From Anaerolineales bacterium (lineage in GTDB: Bacteria; Chloroflexota; Anaerolineae; Anaerolineales; Villigracilaceae), in contig JAEURI010000011.1 of the NCBI GenBank assembly GCA_016789225.1, positions 1 to 46,454 on the forward strand: DNA of 46,454 nt. Reading direction: 5' to 3'. A program made the position numbers and the translations under genes. Shown one piece after another: positions 39,456 through 46,454 of this stretch. The notes beneath the pieces were generated by a model that worked only from the letters and a program-made list of their open reading frames with translations, was not told where the DNA came from and made no database searches. The first letter of the stretch is position 1; each line of letters starts with the position of its first letter.

Positions 39456-40799
39456 TTACCTCTCCAGCAAACCCAACACTGCAGGCAGTAATTGTTTCTT
39501 TCTTGAAACCACGCCGGGGGCGTCACGCGTCCCATCAGAGAGGGGCGGGTAGGGCAGGTCGTTGAGAATGGGTGGATAATTGGAAGAGATCAGTAACCGG
39601 CTTGTGCCGCGCACCACATCTGTGACGAGCAGCATGGCAAAGTCGAGGCCGCGTTTGTCGCGTAATTCGTCGAGAGCCTTGGTCAGCGGTTCGAGGTGTT
39701 CGGTAAGCTGCATGATGTCGGTCACTTCGACCTGGGCTACGGCAAATTTGAATCCGCCACCTTCGAAGGATTTGATGTCGGTGCTGACCACTTCCTCGGG
39801 CTTGCGGTTCGAAAGCCCGGCACCTGCACTTAGCACAGCCTTGCCATAGGATTCGATGGTCTCACCTTTGAGCGGACTTCCGCCTACGAAGGCCCAGCGT
39901 GCCAGACGCTCGGCAACGGCGCGGTCACGAGCTGTCGTGGTGGGGGAGGTTAGGATGAGAGTATCAGATAACAGTCCGGCGAGAAGCGCACCGGCAATAG
40001 CTGGTGGGGCCGAGAGTCCGGCTTCGGCGGCTTGTTCCGTCACCAGTGTTGATGTCGATCCAACCACATCCACTGTGAAGCGGATGGGCTGGTGGGTGTA
40101 TGGGTTACCCAGACGATGGTGGTCGAGGATCTCCAGCAGTTCTGCTTCTTCGAGCGCGGCAATGGATTGACGCGGCTCGTTGTGGTCTACTAGAATGACC
40201 TTGAGACGCGGCGGATTAAGGATGTTGCGCTGGCGGGCGATGCCCTGATAAAGGCCGTTCTCGTCCACCACCCAGTAGTCATCGATATCGGCGCGCAGGA
40301 TACGGTTGAGTGAATCGCGGATGTGCGCGTTGGCCTGAAATTTTGGCACATTGGTGTCGGCTGCATTTTTGCAGGGAGCCGACATCATCTCGCGCACGGT
40401 CGTATCGCCGGGGCGCGGCCCCAATACATTGGTAAAGTACTTGAACAGGCTCAATCCATTGATGATGCCGTACGGTGTTCCGTCTTCATTGACGATGGGG
40501 GCCAGGCCGCCTGTGCGGCTTGCCAGTGTCCATGCCATGCCGAGCTGGGCATCGGGATGCAGGCTGTCGAGCCTTTGCATTACAGATTCGAAGCGCGGCG
40601 ATGCATCGGTCAGAAGGAAGGGCGCTTCAAGACCCAAGGTTTTAAGTACCCAGGAGGTTTGCGGATTCAGGGCCCCGGCCCGCGCGGCTACAGTGTTGCC
40701 TCCGTCCCGTTCGCGCAGCAACCAGGCATACCCCATGGCCGAGGCGATGGAGTCTGTATCGGGGTTGATGTGTCCTACTACATAGATCTGGTCGGGCAT
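39456..40799 (-). CDS. ppaC: Manganese-dependent (family II) inorganic pyrophosphatase with CBS domains
   Basis: 447 aa. The DHH catalytic domain has metal ligands in GHINPDTDS (His10, Asp14, Asp16), VDHNEP and LDHHRLG. A CBS pair is inserted within it (about 70-185, VREMMSAPCK, ILRADIDDYWVVDENGLY). The DHHA2 domain closes the protein with RKKQLLPAV. CBS-PPases hydrolyse PPi and are inhibited or activated by adenine nucleotides. The start at 40799 is preferred to a TTG six codons upstream because family members begin at about the same point; GGAG lies 12 nt upstream, a long spacing. Confidence 0.93.
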   Translation of the reverse strand: MPDQIYVVGHINPDTDSIASAMGYAWLLRERDGGNTVAARAGALNPQTSWVLKTLGLEAPFLLTDASPRFESVMQRLDSLHPDAQLGMAWTLASRTGGLAPIVNEDGTPYGIINGLSLFKYFTNVLGPRPGDTTVREMMSAPCKNAADTNVPKFQANAHIRDSLNRILRADIDDYWVVDENGLYQGIARQRNILNPPRLKVILVDHNEPRQSIAALEEAELLEILDHHRLGNPYTHQPIRFTVDVVGSTSTLVTEQAAEAGLSAPPAIAGALLAGLLSDTLILTSPTTTARDRAVAERLARWAFVGGSPLKGETIESYGKAVLSAGAGLSNRKPEEVVSTDIKSFEGGGFKFAVAQVEVTDIMQLTEHLEPLTKALDELRDKRGLDFAMLLVTDVVRGTSRLLISSNYPPILNDLPYPPLSDGTRDAPGVVSRKKQLLPAVLGLLER

Positions 40800-40885
40800 T
40801 TCGTTTTCTATCTCCAAAACATGATGTTGCAGCGTAATACTTTCACCCTGCGTTTCGTGGGCCTATTTTACTTTGCGCGCAGTGA

Positions 40886-43800
40886 TTATATCTCGCCTTT
40901 TTCCGCCAGATCCAAAAACACTTCCACTACTTGCGGGTCGAAGTGTTTCCCCGATTCGCGGAGAATATACTCGGTCACTTTTTCCCTGCTCCAGGCATTG
41001 CGGTAGGGGCGGTCCGTTGAAAGAGCGTCCCATACATCGGCAATGGCAAAGATGCGCGCAGCCAGAGGGATCTCTGCACCTTTCAATCCGCGAGGATACC
41101 CGCTGCCATTCCACTTTTCATGATGCGAGAATGGAATGTCGAGGGCCCTCTCCAAAAAGCTGATCGGCTTCAGCAGGTCGTAGGCTGTGGTTGGATGTTT
41201 CTCGACGATATCGCCTTCTTCCTGGGTCAGAGGGCCGTTCTTTCTAAGGATGTCATCCGGGATTCCCATTTTGCCGATGTCGTGGAGGATGGCCCCGCGT
41301 CGGATGTGCTCCACCTCTGCTTCGGGGATTCCCATCGATCTTGCTATGGCGATGGTTGTTTCTGTAACCCGGCGTGAGTGCCCCTCTGTTTCCTTGTCCC
41401 GCAGTTCCAATGCCTTTGCCCAGCCTTCAAGCGTGGTGTCATAGGCTTCGGCAAGGTTTGCTTCAGCGCGCCTTCGTTCCAGCAGGTTTGCAATCGCATC
41501 GCCGATTAATTTTAAATGGGTGACGTCACTGTCTGCCCATTTGACAGGTTGGGTGTACGAGACGATGTCTACCACTCCAAAGATCGATTCGTCCCGGCCC
41601 CTGATTGGAATGCTCAACAGGGATTTGATCCCTTCCTCTTTACCCAATTGGCGTTCCGCCTCCGCCAGTGGGGGATAGTCATCCAGGGTATTGATCTTGA
41701 TAGGCTCTCCATTTCGGATTTTGTTTTCACTCCAGACCAGGGAACCTGCTTTAATGTTGCGCAGCGGTCTTTTTAGCGGGTCTAATTCGAGGGATGTCCA
41801 ATGTCGATACGACTCCCAGGAGGTGCGGTCTGCTGAAAGCAGGAGAATATGTGCAAAGTCTCCGTCCAAAAAGTTGGAAATATCCTCCAAGGCAATGTCG
41901 ATGCTGGCGTCCACCTCGTCATAGGTGCAGGTTGCGAACCGGGCAAGCAAACGCATCAGCAGTTCGTTGAAATTGAATTCATTGATCAGGGATTCCTCTG
42001 CGACTTTTCGCGCGGTAATATCCCGTACGATGGCCTGCAGCAGGGTTTCATCTTCCAGCTCCAGAAGGCTCAGGTTCACCTCTGCATAGAAGGGTGTTCT
42101 GTCCAACCGGCAGTGTTCCCATTCGAAAAATTGTGGTGTCCCTTGCCTGGCTGCGTTGATCTTTTCAGCAGCTTTATCACTTGAACGCTTGCCATCTGGC
42201 TGGGTTTCAGGCGAAAAGTCGATGGGACTTTTCCCGATGATTTCCTCCCTTTGGCAGGCGAACATGTCAAGCGTTTTGGAATTGCAGTCGATGAAGATGC
42301 CGTCTTTCATGAGAAAGATGCTGTCATTGGCCGCTTCGAACAAGAGACGGTGCTTGTTCTCACTTTTTTCTAGGGCGGTTTCTGCGCGCTTACGTTCGGA
42401 AATATCATGTTTGATGGCAATGAAACGAACGATCTGGCCTTGCTTGTCCCGCAGCGGGGTCAGAGTCATTTCTTCCACATAACGTGTGCCATCCTTGCGG
42501 CGGTTGATCAACTCGCCGCGCCAGATTTCGCCAGCCAGGATCGTATCCCACATGTTCTTGTAAAAAACACGATCCTGTTTTCCTGAGCGTACAAGCTCGC
42601 GCGGATTCTTGCCGATCACTTCTTCTGCGGTGTAGCCGGTCAGGGTCGTAAAGGCCGGGTTTGCCCATTGGATGATTCCATCCCGGTCGGTAATGATGAT
42701 CGCATTGGCAACCGCTTCGAGGGCGGCACCTTGAATGCGCAGCATCTCTTCGGCTCTAATCTTTTCGGTAATATCCCTTCCCACCGATTGAAATTCGACG
42801 ATCTCGCCGCGCTCATTGCGGATGGCATGATCTGTCCATTCCTGCCAGCCGATGCTGCCGTCCGGTTTAATGACCCGGTGAATATCTGTCTCTGTGTCCG
42901 TCACGCCCGATGTCAACCGCAGCATTTTTTCTGCAACAGTGTGCCGGTCTTCATCAGCGACCAACTGCACAAAGCTGTTGGAAAGCGCCTGCTCGATGGT
43001 GATCCCAAAATATCTGCAATAGGCCTCATTGACAAATGTGCGTATGCCGTCCGGCCGCCAGCGGACGATGAACTCCGTTTGATTCTCGATGACGGTGCGG
43101 TACCGCTCGGCACTGCGGCGGAGCGCTTCTTCGGTGCGTTTGCGGTCTGTGATGTCACGCACCACACTTTGAACGTGCTGTGGTTTGCCATGTCGGTCGC
43201 GCACGAGTTCTATGTTGATTTCGACCTGGATATGCTTTCCATCTTTTTTGCGAAAGACACGCTCATACAGGGGAATGTGTTCGCCTGCCAGCAGACGCCT
43301 TAGGATTTGCCTGCTTTGCTCTATTTCTGCCGATGTATCCTGAATGGAAAGACCGATAAATTCATCGCGGGTATATCCCAGCAGGTCAGCGGCGCGTTGA
43401 TTCACATCCAGGTAGTTGCCTTCAAAATCAAGGATGAAGATGGCATCGTGGTTTTGCTCAAAAAGGGCCAGGTATCTCTCTGTAGTTTCACGCAGCGCCT
43501 CGGTCCGCTGATGGACGCGCAGTTCCAATTCCTCAGAGAGCTGGCGATAGGCATTCTCCAGTTGTTTTCTTATGGTGATGTCGTGAATGAGAAATATACG
43601 CCCAAGCACTTTGTTCCTTTGGTCATGGATCGAGGTAATGTTCAGCGTATATGTACGGTCTTCACCATGCACTTTCCCCGGGATCTCAACCGTGCCATCC
43701 TGAACGGCATTGAACTCATCTGCAAGTTCGAACCAGTTGCCGATGGCCTCTTGAGCTTGCCGCCCGATCACTTCAGTGCGTTTCCTGCCGATATTGGCAA

Positions 43801-44602
43801 GCGCGATTTGATTGAGGTCGACCACACGGTTTGATGTATCCAGCACAATGACCGAGTCGCCCATGTTTTCGAGCACCCGGTCACGTGCAATGGGCGCCAG
43901 GTCGAATAATTTATAGCGGAACAACCCCCAAGCCACGATCAGGTTTCCGATCGCCAGCGAAAACGGGGCAATATCACGTTGTGGAGTGATGCGGACGCCG
44001 GTCAGGCTGAAGATCGTGAAAAACAAAGGGATCAGGAATCCAGCAACGAGTGTCCAGTATTGGAAGCGATGGGAATTATGAGGCGCAAGAGCGCGCCGGG
44101 CAAGAAGGCTGATCCCATATATGTTTGCGCCATACAGGTACACCAGGACGAATCCATAAACTGTAGGGGTGAAGTCATATATCAATTCAGGGAACGGGGT
44201 ATCTGCACTCAGGTGCGGGTTGGGATACAACAGATGATGTATATCGTCTGTTATCAGCAGGGCGCTGAAACCCAATATCAATACACCCAAGAAGCTTGAG
44301 ACAAGAACAGGGCGTTGCAGTTTGTGCTCAGAGAACTGTACTGAGAAGATCAAGAAAGGCAGAATGACCAGAAATATATCGGTGATCCACTGGAACTTGT
44401 CCCATAGAATTTTAGTCTGAAGGTTGGGGCTGACGAGCTCGAAGATAAACCCCATGATAGTTAGAGTTTGCCCGGCTACAAACCAGGAATATATCCTCGC
44501 ACCGCGTACGGACCGGTGCTGCCAGGTAAATGCGAAGATCCCCAGCGAAAGCGCCAACGAAAATAAGTAGGGAACCAGGTAAAGGATTTCTTCGCGGTTC
44601 AT
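40886..44602 (-). CDS. 7TM-PAS(x5)-GAF-HD-GYP cyclic-di-GMP phosphodiesterase
   Basis: 1238 aa. A seven-helix module (about 1-225) is followed by five PAS domains (about 240-350, 375-495, 500-620, 625-745, 750-870; linkers end in RDITxR motifs) and a GAF domain (about 880-1035, EEGIKSLLSIPIRGRDESIFGV). The HD-GYP domain comprises the last 200 residues, with HDIGK, HHEKWNGSGYP and RIFAIADVWDALS, so the metal residues are intact. It should linearise cyclic di-GMP under control of several sensors. The C-terminus and 7TM resemble those of the next gene, indicating tandem duplication. GAGAT precedes the start. Confidence 0.93.
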   Translation of the reverse strand: MNREEILYLVPYLFSLALSLGIFAFTWQHRSVRGARIYSWFVAGQTLTIMGFIFELVSPNLQTKILWDKFQWITDIFLVILPFLIFSVQFSEHKLQRPVLVSSFLGVLILGFSALLITDDIHHLLYPNPHLSADTPFPELIYDFTPTVYGFVLVYLYGANIYGISLLARRALAPHNSHRFQYWTLVAGFLIPLFFTIFSLTGVRITPQRDIAPFSLAIGNLIVAWGLFRYKLFDLAPIARDRVLENMGDSVIVLDTSNRVVDLNQIALANIGRKRTEVIGRQAQEAIGNWFELADEFNAVQDGTVEIPGKVHGEDRTYTLNITSIHDQRNKVLGRIFLIHDITIRKQLENAYRQLSEELELRVHQRTEALRETTERYLALFEQNHDAIFILDFEGNYLDVNQRAADLLGYTRDEFIGLSIQDTSAEIEQSRQILRRLLAGEHIPLYERVFRKKDGKHIQVEINIELVRDRHGKPQHVQSVVRDITDRKRTEEALRRSAERYRTVIENQTEFIVRWRPDGIRTFVNEAYCRYFGITIEQALSNSFVQLVADEDRHTVAEKMLRLTSGVTDTETDIHRVIKPDGSIGWQEWTDHAIRNERGEIVEFQSVGRDITEKIRAEEMLRIQGAALEAVANAIIITDRDGIIQWANPAFTTLTGYTAEEVIGKNPRELVRSGKQDRVFYKNMWDTILAGEIWRGELINRRKDGTRYVEEMTLTPLRDKQGQIVRFIAIKHDISERKRAETALEKSENKHRLLFEAANDSIFLMKDGIFIDCNSKTLDMFACQREEIIGKSPIDFSPETQPDGKRSSDKAAEKINAARQGTPQFFEWEHCRLDRTPFYAEVNLSLLELEDETLLQAIVRDITARKVAEESLINEFNFNELLMRLLARFATCTYDEVDASIDIALEDISNFLDGDFAHILLLSADRTSWESYRHWTSLELDPLKRPLRNIKAGSLVWSENKIRNGEPIKINTLDDYPPLAEAERQLGKEEGIKSLLSIPIRGRDESIFGVVDIVSYTQPVKWADSDVTHLKLIGDAIANLLERRRAEANLAEAYDTTLEGWAKALELRDKETEGHSRRVTETTIAIARSMGIPEAEVEHIRRGAILHDIGKMGIPDDILRKNGPLTQEEGDIVEKHPTTAYDLLKPISFLERALDIPFSHHEKWNGSGYPRGLKGAEIPLAARIFAIADVWDALSTDRPYRNAWSREKVTEYILRESGKHFDPQVVEVFLDLAEKGEI

Positions 44603-44691
44603 TTGATCTCTTTGCGCTCATTTATAAAACGACAACTGCCGACACGAATTCATGCTACCGCTTGAAACAACTGGATACATATTTCAGATGA

Positions 44692-46362
44692 TTATATCTC
44701 GCCTTTTTCCACCATGGATAAAAACAGCTTTATGATGGAGGGGTCAAAATGTTTCCCCGATTGCTCTTTGAAATATTGAACGATCTCCTCCCGTGGCCAG
44801 GCCTTGTTATAAGGACGGTCATAACTGAGCGCATCCCATACGTCCGCGGCCGCGAAGATCCGCGCTGAAAGTGGAATTTCCTCTCCCATCAGTCTGCGTG
44901 GATAGCCTGTTCCATCCCATTTTTCATGATGACAGTAGGGGATCTCCAGCGACTTGCTCAAAAAGGGAATGCGCGAAAGAAGCTTATAAGCCGTTTCCGG
45001 GTGCTGTTCGATGATGGCTCTTTCCTCGGGCGTCAGCCTGCCTTTTTTATGCAAGATCTCATCCGGTATGCTGATCTTCCCAATATCATGCAGGATCGCA
45101 CCGCTGCGAATATCCTCGAGAATTTCCCCTTTCAATCCCATTTTCTGGGCCATTTTCAAGGTGTTTTCAGTCACGCGGCGTGAGTGGCCTTCTGTTTCCT
45201 TATCCCTTAACTCCAGCGCGCGCGCGAAACCTTCCAGCATGGATTCATACGCCTCTGCCAGCTCCCGGGTGCGTTCCTGAACGCGGTCCTCCAGCTTGGT
45301 ATTCAGCTTTCTTAACTCGCTTTCCAACTCCTTCATGGCAGTGATGTCGTGAGAAATATAAATGCGCCCGGTCATTTCCTTTTTTGAATTATAAAAGGGC
45401 CAGATGGTCAACTCATAATGGATCTGTTTGTGGTTGATCTCAAAGACCGTCTCTGTACGCGCATAGGAAACATGCGTATACATTTTGATCGGGATCGGGA
45501 AATTATCGAACACTTTTTTCGCAGGCTCACCGATCACATCGCTGGCCTTCTTATCCAGCAGGTTGAGCATCGAGGTGTTAATATCCACGACGTTGTTCTG
45601 CTTATCCAGGATCACCACCGGATCGACCAGCGCTTCGAATACATTGTCGCGGGCGATCGGCGTCACCTTGAAGATGCGAAAACGAAACAGCCCCCACGCA
45701 AGCAGTAAATTCCCCGCGGCAACTGTGAAGGGCGAGGCATCTCGCTGCGATGTAATGAAAATTCCAGAGAGCGACAGGATGGAACCGAGGATAGGCAGCA
45801 TCAGCCCTGCCAGAATCAGCATCGTCTGTGTCCGGTACAGGCTGTGCGGCTGGAGCATTTTGCGTACAAGCACAATATACCCAACCAGGCTGACAAAATA
45901 AATATAAACAGTATATGTAATGACCAGGGGCGAATAATCGTACACCAGTGATGAAAAAAGCCCATTCTGCTGAAGGCTTGGGTTCCAATAGATCAAATGA
46001 TGAAAACCCTCGGTCAGGTTCAATGCAGAGAACAAAATGGGAAATATCAGGCTTAAAGCGAACAACCGTTTGTGATTTTTCAATGGATATTCGGTGTACT
46101 GGATAATAAACACCGGGAATGCGATCACCGGCAGAAAGGAAACCACCCCCTGAAAGCTTTCCCAGAACAGCTTGCTAGTTAGGTCGCTGGAAACCATCTC
46201 CAGGATATTGCCGCAAACATAAATGGTCTGGCCAAGGGCATACCAAAAAAAGGCCATTGCACCCTGCGCCTTCCTCCATGTCCAAACATAAAAAAGCAGC
46301 CCCAGGGATATCCCCAGCGACCCGGCATATGGGATCAAATAAAAGATTTTTTCCTGACTCAT
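44692..46362 (-). CDS. 7TM-PAS-HD-GYP cyclic-di-GMP phosphodiesterase
   Basis: 556 aa. A seven-helix module (about 1-230, opening with KIFYLIPYAGSLGISLGLLF) is followed by one PAS domain (about 240-355), a coiled coil (LNTKLEDRVQERTRELAEAY) and an HD-GYP domain (about 370-556) with HDIGK, HHEKWDGTGYPRRL and RIFAAADVWDALSYDRPYN. The active site is complete. It is a shorter paralogue of the gene at 40886 and lies 89 bp upstream of it. The start codon has no Shine-Dalgarno sequence. It probably senses a membrane or cytoplasmic signal and lowers cyclic di-GMP. Confidence 0.92.
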   Translation of the reverse strand: MSQEKIFYLIPYAGSLGISLGLLFYVWTWRKAQGAMAFFWYALGQTIYVCGNILEMVSSDLTSKLFWESFQGVVSFLPVIAFPVFIIQYTEYPLKNHKRLFALSLIFPILFSALNLTEGFHHLIYWNPSLQQNGLFSSLVYDYSPLVITYTVYIYFVSLVGYIVLVRKMLQPHSLYRTQTMLILAGLMLPILGSILSLSGIFITSQRDASPFTVAAGNLLLAWGLFRFRIFKVTPIARDNVFEALVDPVVILDKQNNVVDINTSMLNLLDKKASDVIGEPAKKVFDNFPIPIKMYTHVSYARTETVFEINHKQIHYELTIWPFYNSKKEMTGRIYISHDITAMKELESELRKLNTKLEDRVQERTRELAEAYESMLEGFARALELRDKETEGHSRRVTENTLKMAQKMGLKGEILEDIRSGAILHDIGKISIPDEILHKKGRLTPEERAIIEQHPETAYKLLSRIPFLSKSLEIPYCHHEKWDGTGYPRRLMGEEIPLSARIFAAADVWDALSYDRPYNKAWPREEIVQYFKEQSGKHFDPSIIKLFLSMVEKGEI

Positions 46363-46427
46363 GACAACATTGGGTACGACGGTGAAATAGCCCTTCGGCG
46401 TGCTTTGGCTTTATTCACACGTAATCA

Positions 46428-46454
46428 TTATATCCCGCCTCCCTGCAGAACCTG
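46428..46454 (-). CDS. C-terminal end of another HD-GYP paralogue (partial)
   Basis: The minus-strand frame entering from the window edge reads QVLQGGGI and then TAA. It matches the ends of the two complete HD-GYP genes (LAEKGEI-stop and MVEKGEI-stop), and the DNA around the stop, GATATAATGATTA, matches GATATAATCATC and GATATAATCACT after those genes. A third tandem member is therefore likely beyond 46454. Only eight residues are visible, so this is a family-position match, not a domain match. Confidence 0.45.
   Translation of the reverse strand, partial: QVLQGGGI

Noticed and set aside
1..46454. tRNA, rRNA, CRISPR arrays, insertion sequences or prophage
   Set aside because: No cloverleaf-like genes, rRNA-like sequence, regularly spaced repeats, transposase or phage motifs were found on reading either strand.

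Overview
The window looks like chromosomal DNA of a Chloroflexota bacterium of the Anaerolineae type. This is inferred from gene content: a secreted protein with two NBR1-type Ig-like domains and Thr/Pro-rich linkers, beta-propeller lipoproteins, LysM proteins with zinc ribbons, sensors with an N-terminal 7TM module, and many SPFH proteins. No rRNA, tRNA, CRISPR array, phage gene or transposase was seen, so this is a housekeeping and signalling region rather than an island.

Layout. 25-4900 (minus): a compact operon headed by a WYL regulator, followed by a helical-toroid-like unknown protein, an alpha/beta hydrolase, a YoaP-type acetyltransferase, a GyrI-like binding protein and a small zinc-finger membrane protein; a perfect 17-bp inverted repeat precedes the regulator. 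4980-6137: DNA polymerase IV. 6320-10433 (plus): NBR1-Ig protein and a propeller lipoprotein. 10435-14322 (minus): SnoaL-like protein, ACT protein, RlmI-like methyltransferase, 7TM histidine kinase. 14604-16763 (plus): an unusual FtsH-like protease. 16845-21185 (minus): propeller lipoprotein, S41 peptidase-like protein, two small proteins, LysM protein. 21271-23953 (minus): CNNM/CorC-type transporter, two short genes and selD. 24005-31494: SPFH protein, PyrK-like protein, secreted repeat protein, nucleotide-sugar dehydrogenase, NfeD plus slipin, acetyltransferase and acyltransferase. 31550-36749: RNase D, beta-CASP RNase-like enzyme, nucleotidyltransferase, Nnr. 36865-40799 (minus): SPFH protein fused to an HTH, zinc-ribbon protein, XdhC-like protein, CBS-containing family II pyrophosphatase. 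40886-46454 (minus): a tandem row of 7TM-PAS-HD-GYP cyclic-di-GMP phosphodiesterases, the last cut by the window edge.

The strongest finding is that selD extends 48 codons upstream of its apparent open frame, through an in-frame UGA at the catalytic Cys position. A SECIS-like two-stem hairpin follows that UGA directly. The gene therefore most likely encodes a selenocysteine-containing selenophosphate synthetase that helps make the selenium donor for its own synthesis. A second theme is promoters: clear TATAAT or TACAAT boxes lie 6-10 nt before the start codons of several genes that lack a Shine-Dalgarno sequence, which points to leaderless mRNAs. A third theme is membrane and envelope sensing: three SPFH proteins, an atypical FtsH, 7TM sensors and propeller lipoproteins.
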